In this document: positions 54,659 through 64,000 of the stretch, one piece after another
How positions within the stretch are numbered: the stretch's first letter is position 1
How the letters are laid out: each line of letters opens with the position of its first letter
Assembly (NCBI GenBank): GCA_020746875.1
Contig: JAGTJL010000008.1
Location: 744,001-808,000 of the forward strand
Direction: 5' to 3'
Source: Rhexocercosporidium sp. MPI-PUGE-AT-0058
Lineage: Eukaryota > Ascomycota > Leotiomycetes > Helotiales
Length of the DNA stretch: 64,000 nucleotides
Notes under the pieces: model-generated
Seen by the model: only the letters and a program-made list of their open reading frames with translations
The model's database searches: none
What the model was told of the DNA's origin: nothing
Position numbers and translations under genes: made by a program

Positions 54659-55402
54659 GGCTGGTGGTGTTGGTGATCCACAGGAGAGATGAGACGAGAT
54701 GAGATGTGACGACGATAGAGGACAAGATAGGAGGAAGCATCATTCACAAGCTGCAAGGGGGCAGGGGAGAGGAGAAGCGGAAGTGCAGCCGTTTTGACTT
54801 CGGGTGTTCCCTAGTGCTCCCGTCCGATGTAGCAGGACAGTCAGTAGTACATTAGCAGTCTAGCCAGCCCACCAGCCGGCCCACTCTCGAGCCAGACAAG
54901 CGCATCTCGGAGCTGCAGTACACACAGTAGCTGGCATCTAGCATCTAGAATCTAGCATCTTGCATCTAGTATCTAGTATTTAGCATCATCTAGCATCTAG
55001 TATCTAGCATATTGCATCTAGCCCAACGCAGCTTAGCTCACTGACCTGGCCTGGCTGGTTGAAAGAACTCACCTCCACTACTGTACTGCACATACGGTAC
55101 TGTCATGTCGCTAGTCCCGGAACCTTATCTTCTTCTCCACTCAGGTTGAGGTCGAGGTCGAGGTTGAAGACGAGGTCCTGAATGACCTGACCTGACCTGA
55201 CCTGATCTGTCAACCTCATCGAAGTCCTGCCCGCCCCCATTTGCATTGCTTTTGCTACCTACCTGCTCTCGCTGGCGCTGGACTCAATCTAAATCGCACA
55301 GTAGTCGATGCGGGGAGCCGAGAGGTGCGTTGACAGTCCTGTCTGTCTTTCAGCTTGGCTGGACGAATCCCCCTCCCCTCCCCCAATATCGAGCAAACGA
55401 CC
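54659..55402. promoter_or_regulatory. Divergent promoter between methyltransferase and P450
   Basis: 744 bp shared by head-to-head genes. It contains two simple repeats: (TAGCATC)-like units at about 54,932-55,021, and (GACCT)n at about 55,184-55,205 next to (GAGGTC)n near 55,147-55,165. Such repeats in a shared promoter could carry multiple factor-binding sites or be neutral. Confidence 0.5.
54932..55021. repeat. Degenerate TAGCATC tandem repeat
   Basis: At least ten copies of CATCTAG/TAGCATC variants with 1-3 nt slippage over about 90 bp in the divergent promoter. Confidence 0.75.
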
Positions 55403-57016
55403 ATGACCATGAGTGTCCTCCTGGTCATCCTTGCCGCAGCAGCCGTCGTGCTGAGCACAACCTTCATTAGGAGGCGGTACTTCTCGCCCCTAAGCAACAT
55501 CCCTGGACCCTTCGTCGCTTCCTTCTCGGCTTCCCTGTGGCATCTTTGGCATATTTACACTGGTCACGTTGAGGAGGCAGTCATCAAACAACACCAGAAG
55601 CACGGTTCGTATTTCATATTTCAACATTCAACATTCAACATTCAATCTCCATCTCCCCCTTACATCTCAGGTCACTAAGATACTTCACCTCTGCCAGGAA
55701 CTTTTGTTCGCATCGGGCATAATGAAGTCAGCATCTGTGATGCGTCTGCCATTCGTCAGGTTCTCATGTCACACATGGACAAAGTATTTATTATTCCCCG
55801 CCGGGCTCGCCTTGGGTGACACGAGCTGAACTCTCTGCAGGGCCCGACATATGCCATATTTAGCATGCCGGACAAGCGATACGTGAATCAAATGGCCGAG
55901 CTGCATTGCTCGGAACACATGCGGAAAGCCAAGAATCTAGCTGCTGGCTACTCAGTCACAAACGTGATCAAGACGGAGCCATTCGTCGATGGAGCACTCC
56001 AGCTACTTCGGACCCAATTGGAGAAATTGAGTTCCTCTAATTCGCCTGTCAAGTTCGAAGAGTGGTTCAACTACTTCGCATTCGATGTGTTGGGCGAGGC
56101 GACTTTCTCCCAAACTTTCGGATTCCTCGACGCTGGAAGAGACATCGGTGACACAGTCTCCAACAACGTCTTTCTCCGCCTCTACATCTCCATTCTAGGC
56201 CACTTTCCCTGGGCTCACGACTACCTCCTCGCTAACCCGCTGATCGAATACTTCAACCTCACGCCCTCAATGCACGTCTTCGACACCTGCATGGCAGCCA
56301 TTAAATCCCGCTCCCTCAACCCCGAAGTACGCAAAGATATGCTCGAGCAATGGAAGGACCAGCTGTCTAAATATCCCGACCGCATGCAAGAGATCGAGAT
56401 CGTCACAAACGCAGTAGGTAACCTGGGCGCCGGGTCCGATACCGTGAGTTCGGTCCTCCAAGCCTTCGTCTACTACATGATCCGGAACCCAGAGATGCTA
56501 GATATGCTCCGGAAGGAGCTAGACTCAGCCCATCTAGCAGACGTCCCGACCTTTGAGGAAACGCAGAACCTCCCTATCTTACAAGCCTGTATCAAGGAAA
56601 CGCTCCGTGTCCATCCACCCGTCGGCTTCGGCCTCACGCGCGTCGCTCCCGCGGAAGGAATAACAATCTGTAACCGCCGATTTGAGCTCGGCACTATCCT
56701 CTCGGTTAACATCTGGGCCATGCACCAAATGACCTCTCTCTTCGGCGAGGATGCCGCGACGTTCAATCCCAGACGCTGGCTAGACCCCGCTCGGGCATCG
56801 AAGATGAATTCGGTGATGATTGCGTTTGGAGCTGGGTATAACCAGTGTCCGGGGCAGAATCTGGCGAAGTTGGAGTTGTATAAGACGTGTGCGATGGTGA
56901 TGCGGGACTTTGAGATCGAGTTGGTGGATCCGAGGAGGGAGTGGAGGTATGAGACTTATTTTACAGTGGCGCCGCATGATTGGCCTTGTGTTGTGCGGAG
57001 GAGGAAGGCTTCGTGA
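55403..57016 (+). CDS. Cytochrome P450 (pisatin-demethylase-like class)
   Basis: 487 aa in three exons: 55403-55604, 55698-55783, 55841-57016. The start at 55403 gives an N-terminal membrane anchor (MSVLLVILAAAAVVLSTTF) followed by RRRYFSPLSNIPGPFVASFS, the proline-rich hinge. TFVRIGHNEVSICDASAIRQ spans the first splice. NLGAGSDTVSSVLQAFVYYM is the I helix with the A-G-x-D-T oxygen-binding motif. ACIKETLRVHPP contains ExxR, FNPRRW the PERF-like motif, and FGAGYNQCPGQNLA the heme loop with Cys ligand. The loop has Asn where Arg/His is usual (FxxGxRxCxG). ER-anchored monooxygenase; substrate unknown. Its divergent partner is a LaeA-like methyltransferase, which suggests a small metabolic pair. 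No lesions. Confidence 0.9.
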
Positions 57017-58166
57017 GCCTCGTGGCCGAGGATATGGCGGGCTTGCTACTCCTCTTGCGGGTTATTTCTGGGTGGTATCTTGCCTGAATTGGATTTCCCT
57101 TGCTCCTATCCTAACGTGGTTGGATATCTCGCGGCCAAAATGAAGGTGGAATGTGTGGTGGATAACGCAGAGGTTACTTCTACCCATCATATAAATCATA
57201 TCCTACCATCTACTCCCTCTACGAAGGACCAGCAAATCTACTCACACATACATACATAGCAAACTCGTCTCACCTCACCTGTACAGTACATAGAGTACCC
57301 GCCAACTCAGGGAATCGTCAACACCCTCCGGGATGGCGATACATAATTTCCGAGACACCAGAGTTTAGGGATAGCAATAAAATACATCGAGATCATTCCA
57401 TTTTCTCCAAAACCAAAACCAAATCCCGTCTATTCTTTCTTTGTCTCCTTTTCCTTAAGGATGTGCCTAGAGGCAGAGGCAGAGTAATGTAAGAAGGTGT
57501 AAGAAGATGTAAGAAGGTGTAAGAAGTTGTAAGAAGGATAAGTAGGTAGGTGGCGATAAAATCGTATGGCGTTGTCGCACCCCTACTATCCAATATAGGC
57601 CAGGACTCGTGGAGGAAGGGGGAGGGCACAAGTAAAGGGGATAGAGAAGGAAGGTTTTGGAGATGGGGTGGAAGATGAGGTGGGAAATGGTTCGGATGAT
57701 GAGGGGTGGAGAGGAGACTGGAGACTGGAGACTGAATGGTAGATTGATTGGATATAACGTCTCCACTCTCTCATACATGCATGTCCGGGCTGGACTGTCC
57801 TGCTAGGTAGGGCGAGGTAAGGTAAGGTAAGGTAGGACTTTCCCGTTCTAAGTACTAGGTATTTACGGAGCAGATACATCTACATGTCTTCTCCTGCATA
57901 TTTCGCAACTACCACCTACCTACCTACATGGTACGCTAGACCCGAACACAAGACTCAGTCCGTGTTTCCATGAACGAGTAAACGGAATCTAGTGAAAAAG
58001 TAGAGTCTGGAAATGAGGAACGCAAGTAAAATTAGATATCTGTTAGTTTGTGTGTTTGTGTTTGTGTGTCCAACCCAACTCCGAAAAATGTACAGCATGA
58101 TGCAGCCTTAGTCTCAACTTTCCTCCCCTTCTGTCTCGACTTCCTATCCTATCCTCTCCTACCTAC
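57017..58166. other. Convergent intergenic DNA with simple repeats
   Basis: 3' regions of the P450 (+) and the GH76 gene (-). Contains the 10-bp tandem repeat at 57488-57537, a GGTAA-type run near 57,815-57,835, and a (GT)n-like run near 58,046-58,070. ORFs at 57393-57879 on the minus strand are low-complexity shadows. No gene seen. Confidence 0.45.
57488..57537. repeat. 10-bp tandem minisatellite, five units
   Basis: TGTAAGAAGN repeated five times head to tail, with variation only at the last base of the unit. Confidence 0.85.
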
Positions 58167-59837
58167 TCAAACATTCCCATCTGGTAAACTGACCCAAACA
58201 AGACCAGCCAGAATAATCGCCACCACGATCGCCGTCAGAATTCCCGCACCAGCTTTGTCACCCGTCGTGAGTGGGTTCAGCACCGTCGGATCCGCACTCG
58301 TGGTATCGCCCGTCCCCGCACCCGGGTCACCTTTACTCGTTCCACCCGTTGCATTCGTGAGAGGATCTCTAGATTTCTGAATCAGATTACTCTGGATAAC
58401 TTGCAACGCACCCATCTGTTGGCCGATGCCTGACGTGCCATCCCACACCGTACCTTTACTCCAGCTGAGACCACACATGCGTCCATTGGGTCTGTCCCCT
58501 GGTGACCCAGAACATTGCTTTGCTGCGGCGGCGGCGGACGTTTTCAGCACGGCCATGACGCGGTCGGTTATTTGGGGGGCGAATTTGGTGGCGGCGGCCA
58601 TCCAGCGTGTTAGGTAGGCTTTGTACGAGAGCATGTCGATCGTGCAGTGGATGAGGGCTTTTTCGCAGGCGACTTCGTAGGCGATGCCGTCGGGGAAGAA
58701 AACAGTTATTGTTTGGGTGAGGAGCTGTTCTAGGCGAGTTTCCCAGATGGTGCTGCCGTTTGTCTAAGAGGGGTTGTAAGTATTGGGATTTTGGAAAAGC
58801 ATGTTTGTTTACTTAGTGGAGTGGTTGGGGCGGATGGAAAACTTACAAATTTATACATGGCAGCAGCACCGAGAAGGAATACACCTGCATTGTAAGAGAA
58901 CTGGGCTTTGTAGATCTCGGTGCAGTTATTGTCTACACCCGCTCCATCGTAAACGTTATGCTTGGCATCGATGAAGCCGACGCCTTCCATCCATTGCCAG
59001 ATGAGCTCAGCCTCGTCTGCATAGGAGGAATTGCCTGTGTAGACGGCTAGTCGGGAAGCGATGTTGAAGAAGCAGCCGTTGGAGATGGAGTTCTTGTACT
59101 TGAAACCATTAAGGAAGGGGTACGCTTGCCAGCGGAGACCTCCGCCGCATACATTGTCAATTTTGGGAAGCTGGATGTTGTACACTGCTTGGACGAGGGC
59201 GAGCCATTGAGGCTGGTCTGCATCTGTTGGGTCTTGGAACCCTAGTTCGGCAGCTGTCATTGCGGACATTGCCCAGAAACCTGGAACATTGTTAGAATCA
59301 CGTGACATATACAGTATTTCCAAGATATGTTGGATCGTTGAAGTGGCTCTTAGAAGGGGGAGTCTGTACCTTGATCATCGTTACCCATTCCCAAGGTCTG
59401 GTTTTCGGGTAGGTAATCGTGCTTGGGGCCAGACTGATGTTGAAGGGCTTCAAATGTCATGTTGTTGTAGGTGGTGTCTCCAGTATAGTACCAGTAATCG
59501 ATCAAGCTGCCAAACATGGCTCCTCCCTCCCACCAAAAATACCCAGCATTGGTCACTGATGGGGTTGGTGGAGGGCCTGGTAGTTGTCCAGGAATGTTGG
59601 AGATGATCACGCCTGGAGTAGCCGAATAGTACTGCACCATGTCGGCGGCAATCGTCTTTGCGACGGACTTGATGGAATCTGGATTCATGTTTAGTTATTG
59701 ACGGCTCGAGGAGAGTAACATTTATGGCTTGGCTCACCATCAGACGTGAGGTCGAGATCGATGCCGGCGACTCCATTGCCATTACTCCAGACAAAGAGCG
59801 CCAGCACCAGCGTAGACAGTGTAGAGCGCAGCATCAT
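58167..59837 (-). CDS. GH76 endo-1,6-alpha-mannosidase-like cell-wall protein (DFG5/DCW1 family), GPI-type
   Basis: 479 aa in four exons: 59837-59738, 59678-59370, 59280-58847, 58763-58167. N-terminal signal peptide ([20 protein letters not shown]). The GH76 domain shows [33 protein letters not shown] (conserved aromatic/Glu block), [19 protein letters not shown] across intron 2, and [38 protein letters not shown] and [10 protein letters not shown] follow, with [20 protein letters not shown] at intron 3. After residue 400 a Gly/Thr-rich linker ([20 protein letters not shown]) precedes a hydrophobic tail ([19 protein letters not shown]), as in GPI-anchored wall proteins. DFG5/DCW1 proteins are thought to transfer GPI-anchored glycoproteins onto the wall glucan/mannan. 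Intact. Confidence 0.93.
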
Positions 59838-62255
59838 CTATGTGTTCATTATCCGACAGCCCGACAATCCGACGACTCTCAAGACTCCCAGATGAGCGAG
59901 TGGATCTGGAGTACAGGAGAGGGAGTAGCTTTTAAAGTGTGAGCGCAAAGGTCGGGGATGGTGTTGTTGCTGTTGATGCTGCTGCTGCTGCTGTTGAAGG
60001 CGTTGGATGAGAATGTGGTTGTCCCCGACACACGCACGCTCGCCTCTTTCTTTGACTCCCGTACTCTAATCTGCGGTGCGCTGCGCTGCTTTCCAGTCTG
60101 CCCCACCTCGCTCGCTCGCTGGCTGACAGACAGAAAGGTATGTCCCAGGTTGTCTTGGCGCGTGTATTATTGGCCGAGCAGGTGAGATGACGCAGCGGAT
60201 CCCGATCTCAGGAGGCAAGAAGCACACCAGCACCAGCGCCAGAGCCAGCAAAACCTTACCTCGTATTAAATTAAGCAACCGGGCCGGGGGGAGGGGAGGG
60301 GGGCAGGAGGCAAAAGAGGCAAGAGCGAGGGCAAGCAGCAGCAACAACAAGAGCCTAAAGGGGTCAAGGGACCGTGGAGACTTTTCTTTTCTGGGTGCTG
60401 CTAAAATAAGTTTAAATCGTCAACAAGTGCAGATCTGGCGCTGGTAATTCGCGAAGATCCACAAATCGTTGAGGAGTGCAGTCCTCACTCCGACGCTCCG
60501 GTCGAGTTGGTTGTACGTCCGAGTATGAAGCCAAGAAGAGGTAGTGGTCTGTTTGATGGAAGCTCGCTTGAAGAAGATAGAGGAGGAAGAAAGCTTTTCG
60601 CAGCGGCTTGGTGGAGCCAGCTTAGGAGAAGAAAGAAGAGTGAGATGAACGAGCGAAGTCCAATAATAATCACGATACGATTACGAGCAAACAGCAAACA
60701 AAGGTTTGGCTCGGTTTGGATTGGATTTGGAAGGCGGCAAAGGCTTCACGAAGTTCACGAAGGAAGGGTGGAAGCTTGAAAGGGTTGGCGGAGGGAGGGG
60801 TCGGGCTGCGGTATATCCAGCGGGGCGCAGCGACGATGCAATTTAAAGATCCCTCGTGTTCTCGAACAAATGCGACCGTACGGGGTGCTGGTCTCAGGGC
60901 GCCAAAGGGTCGATGCGGTGCAGTGAATGAATGAATCCAGTGATGCGCGCGGTGATGCTTGCTTACGGGATTTGCCCCTGAACTATGTGAGGTTATTGTA
61001 GGGAGGTGAAAGTGTGTGTCTATTTATTTTGTGCCTGACTGCCTGTACAGTACTGGACTGATCCAAGCCGCGATGCGATGCAATGCAATGCAACAACAAC
61101 GGTGGCCGTCAAAGTATCGTCAAGTCTCGCACCGGTTCTGCTTGCATTGGATAATCTGGTGATCTACGGAGTATACGTAAATCGCGCCTTGTGAAGATGT
61201 GACCACCAGTCTAGTCCCGGGCAGGCATGATACGCAGACTTTCCTCCTTCTTTCCTTGCCCTTCCCCAGAGCCAGGAGATAAGCGAGCCAGCAAGAAGTC
61301 GGGATACGAGCTTATCCGCGTGGCCTGGCTCATTTGGGCTGATGGATGGATGGATGGATGGATGGATGAATGAATGAATGGGGAATGGATGACTGGTGGA
61401 TTCCTGGTGGTCGATGGATGGATGTGGTGCATGGCTGGTCTGCTTGGCAATTCGGTCGTTGGCTCACTCACTTAACCCCCTGGCTGGCAGGAGGGTGGCC
61501 AGGGCAGGGCAGGGGGAGGGGGCTGTGCGGGTGCAGGGAAATTGAATTTTTTCAAGTTTTGGCCGACCCGATTCCCTTCCCTTTTCCTTTCTCCTTCCCC
61601 CCCTCACTCAGTCCCTCAGTCAGCATCACGTCTCCGGCTGGGACATCTTGGCCACCGTACCTACAGTACTACCCACCTACCCACCACAAAGCACAACCTG
61701 ACCCGACCCAACCTGACCTGGACCTGACAACCCCCAACCACCACCAACATTATCACATCACCACACGCCATGCGAAACCTGCTCTCGTTTCGCCTTCCAT
61801 CTTTCACTTCATAACAACGTCGTCCGACATCATCAAGCCATCCATATCCGAATTCAATGACGCTGTGCTCCTCTTCCGTCTGAGCTTGTACCGCCATCAA
61901 CAACAGTCGGATTTAGACACGCTCTACAGCCTCGCCACGTCGGCCTCACACTCGCTCCAACCCTCACCATCCCAGCGCACGACATTCCGAGTCTGGTCAT
62001 GTTCTAGCAGCAACCCACACAAATACCAAACAGGATCTCAAGCCATTCTGGAGCATCATACGACACCCAGCTTCATCCAGCTCAACCTCACTCACACTCG
62101 TTAACCCCACACTCGTTCATTCCTGGGCCCCGAGTCGTGAGCTCCAGACTTCTAAACCACGTGCCCGCCCGCCTTTATTCATTCCCAACTCTTTGTCTGG
62201 ACCAAAACTCTTCTCACCTCTCTCCTTCGCGATTTAATACCACCAAACCATCACC
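59838..62255. promoter_or_regulatory. Long divergent intergenic region between GH76 and TRP-like genes
   Basis: 2.4 kb between two head-to-head cell-envelope genes, with no supported gene. It contains CTG/CAG-type runs near 59,960-60,000, purine-rich DNA at 60,280-60,600, the GATG microsatellite at 61,341-61,380, and strongly C/A/T-rich DNA at 61,560-62,250 that probably includes the TRP-like gene leader. Several long ORFs here (e.g. 61370-62104) are low complexity and I do not accept them as genes. Confidence 0.5.
61341..61380. repeat. GATG microsatellite
   Basis: GATG repeated seven times, then changing to AATG for the last units. Confidence 0.85.
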
Positions 62256-64000
62256 ATGCGTCTCTTCCGTTCATCTGGATCGGCGCTGTCCGTGTTACTC
62301 TCCCTAGCATCATTAGGCTCGGCCGAGCGTCTTTTCCAGTCAACCTCTCTGGAAGTATGTCAAGACAATTCAACAATTACGGCCAGTCTGTTCAACGTTG
62401 CTTTTACTCCTGGAAACCAGTCTCTGTCTCTCAAGTTTGAGGGTCAGTCAACACATTCCGGTAACGTGACCTTCAATGTCACCGCTTCCGCCTATGGTTA
62501 TACCTTTCTCACGACCAATTTGGATCCTTGTACCTACGCCGGCTTGACCACTCTTTGCCCTTTGGATCACATCGAGATTGCTTTCGACGAGAAATTCGAC
62601 AACATCTCGACCAACATCATCGGCAATATTCCTGGAATCGCATACACCATCCCAGATTTAGATGCCGTTGTGGAGATCAACATGTATGCCCGTGGGGACA
62701 GTCAGCTCGAATCGCATAGACTCGGCTGCGTACGCCTCCGACTTTCGAACGGCAAGACTGTGAATCAAACAGCTGTGAAATGGGCAACAGCAGCGATTGC
62801 CATCATAGGGCTTCTAGCTTCCGCCATCGTTTCTGGACTCGGCCATACCAACACCGCTGCTCATGTGTCCCTCTACGCCACGGCACTCTTCAGCTATTTC
62901 CAGAACATCGCCATCATCGGTCTGTGCGCCGTTCCCCTTCCACCGATCGTTCTATCCTGGACTCAGGACTTTGTATGGTCAGTAGGAATCATCAGAATTG
63001 GCTTCCTACAGACGTTCGCCACCTGGTACCAACGAGCGACGTCAGGCAAACCAACCACCATTCTCACGACCCTGGCGAGCAAGTCGGTCCAAGTTGCAAA
63101 GCGTGGCCTGGACAGCAACAGTGAGAATTTCCTCGTGGAGGCAGGACGTGCCCTTTACAAACGGACCCAAACTGTTTTCACCACACCCGGTGGTTCTTAT
63201 CTCGTCACCGGTCTACAACGGGCAGCCTTCCTCGCACCAATGGAGCCTACTAACCTCTATGTCACATGTGTGACCTTCTACTTCATCTTCTGCCTTTTCA
63301 CCCTCCTCGTCATTTCTCTCTTCAAGGTTCTGTGTGACGTCGCCATCCGAGCAAGATGGATGGAGAGCCAGAACAACCGCTTCCAGGACTTCCACGACAA
63401 CTGGCGCATAATGTTGAAAGGCACTATCTTCCGTCTGATCCTCATTGGCTATGCACCTATGATGATCCTCTCCCTCTGGGAATTCACACAAGTCGACTCT
63501 CCAGCTGAGGTTTTCCTGGCAGTCGTCTTCTTCATTGGCATGAATGGCGCGCTCTATCTCGCTGCTTTCCACGTCATGACTATTGCCCGACGCTCGGGAC
63601 ACAAGCATCAGACTCCGGCTTATCTGTTGTACACCAACGCCACGACCCTCAAGAAATGGGGATTCCTCTTCATTCAGTTCCGCGCCTCGGCTTACTGGTA
63701 CATCGCGCCCACCCTCTTCTACATCCTTCTTAAGTCCTTCTTCGTTGGACTATCACAGAAGTCCGGCCTCACCCAAGCCATCGCCCTCGTCATCATCGAA
63801 GCCGCAGCCCTCATCGGCGTCTCCGTCATCCGGCCATACATGGACAAGACATCTAACAGCATGCACATCGCCATTTGCGTGGTACAGTTCCTCAATGCCG
63901 TCTTCCTCCTCATCTTCACCGACGTATTTGATGGTCCCGGTCTCCTCATCGGCGTCATTGGAGTGATCTTCTTCTTCCTCAACGTCATCTTCGTCTTCAT
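62256..64000 (+). CDS. ML-domain/TRP-like membrane protein (flavin carrier FLC family), 3' end outside the window
   Basis: Open without a stop from ATG 62256 to the window edge, 581 codons visible. A signal peptide (LFRSSGSALSVLLSLASLGS) is followed by a luminal ML-like lipid-binding domain to about residue 170, with paired Cys (EVCQDNSTITASLFNVAF, LDPCTYAGLTTLCPLDHIEI, HRLGCVRLRLSNG) and N-glycosylation sequons. Then about nine hydrophobic helices: WATAAIAIIGLLASAIVSGL, LYATALFSYFQNIAIIGLCA, VTCVTFYFIFCLFTLLVISL, TIFRLILIGYAPMMILSLW, VFLAVVFFIGMNGALYLAAF and further ones to the edge. This order (signal, ML, TRP-type helices, WTQDFVWSVGIIRIGFLQ loop) fits the yeast Flc1-3/Neurospora SPRAY family, which acts in ER/Golgi calcium and flavin homeostasis and wall integrity. 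Next to a GH76 wall gene. A long acidic C-terminal tail is usual in the family and would lie outside the window. Confidence 0.9.
   Translation, partial: MRLFRSSGSALSVLLSLASLGSAERLFQSTSLEVCQDNSTITASLFNVAFTPGNQSLSLKFEGQSTHSGNVTFNVTASAYGYTFLTTNLDPCTYAGLTTLCPLDHIEIAFDEKFDNISTNIIGNIPGIAYTIPDLDAVVEINMYARGDSQLESHRLGCVRLRLSNGKTVNQTAVKWATAAIAIIGLLASAIVSGLGHTNTAAHVSLYATALFSYFQNIAIIGLCAVPLPPIVLSWTQDFVWSVGIIRIGFLQTFATWYQRATSGKPTTILTTLASKSVQVAKRGLDSNSENFLVEAGRALYKRTQTVFTTPGGSYLVTGLQRAAFLAPMEPTNLYVTCVTFYFIFCLFTLLVISLFKVLCDVAIRARWMESQNNRFQDFHDNWRIMLKGTIFRLILIGYAPMMILSLWEFTQVDSPAEVFLAVVFFIGMNGALYLAAFHVMTIARRSGHKHQTPAYLLYTNATTLKKWGFLFIQFRASAYWYIAPTLFYILLKSFFVGLSQKSGLTQAIALVIIEAAALIGVSVIRPYMDKTSNSMHIAICVVQFLNAVFLLIFTDVFDGPGLLIGVIGVIFFFLNVIFVF

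Noticed and set aside
54931..55022. CRISPR-like array
   Set aside because: The units are contiguous short tandem repeats without unique spacers, in a eukaryotic promoter.
61370..62104. 244-codon plus-strand ORF upstream of the TRP-like gene
   Set aside because: Low-complexity translation of microsatellite and C/A-rich leader DNA, starting inside the GATG repeat, with no domain.
1..64000. Telomeric repeats or rRNA genes
   Set aside because: No TTAGGG-type tandem arrays and no rRNA-like stretches were found.

Overview
The window looks like nuclear DNA of a filamentous ascomycete (Pezizomycotina). Genes have several short introns (about 40-150 bp, GT-AG). There are HET-domain genes, a DUF3435 tyrosine-recombinase relic, a Tad-type LINE, a Copia element and an intron-containing tRNA-Leu. 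The repeats carry the AT-rich, stop-filled pattern typical of RIP (C to T at CpA on either strand). A leotiomycete is possible, but I cannot show it from sequence alone.

Bases 1-21,400 are a repeat-rich, decayed compartment. A RIP-destroyed Copia element (minus strand) fills 1-5.3 kb. A small island follows with a broken DHA2-type MFS transporter and an intact short-chain dehydrogenase (7.3-8.4 kb). Next come a Tad-type LINE ORF1 relic, a RIP-damaged HET-ankyrin gene, and a LINE ORF2 relic from a second copy. A DUF3435 tyrosine-recombinase gene (minus, 20.9-14.9 kb) has been split by a later Mutator-like (MULE) transposon with 35-bp terminal inverted repeats and a perfect 8-bp target duplication. 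A tRNA-Leu(AAG) with a 17-nt intron lies just upstream of the recombinase relic.

Bases 21.8-28.4 kb hold a second decayed HET gene, an unrecognised gene and another broken unrecognised gene. From 29 kb the sequence is gene-dense and mostly intact: a DUF1479 dioxygenase-like protein, an amidoligase-like protein, a disordered conserved protein, a peroxisomal D-amino-acid oxidase (C-terminal SKL), and a secreted EEP-fold phosphodiesterase with a jacalin-like lectin domain.

The stretch 41.2-48.6 kb is the most striking part. It holds a cytochrome P450, a divergently transcribed cytochrome b5/b5-reductase fusion (a plausible electron donor), and a fused 3-hydroxyacyl-CoA dehydrogenase/YWTD beta-propeller protein. 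All three have clean splice models whose phases agree throughout, yet each carries one or two in-frame stops or a 1-nt deletion. This looks like a recently silenced oxidative pathway. The adjacent glycosyltransferase (49.8-51.1 kb) is intact.

From 52 kb on the genes look functional: a 73-residue small protein, a LaeA-like methyltransferase divergent from a second P450, a GPI-type GH76 (DFG5/DCW1-like) cell-wall mannanase, and the start of an ML-domain/TRP-like membrane protein of the flavin-carrier family that runs off the right edge.
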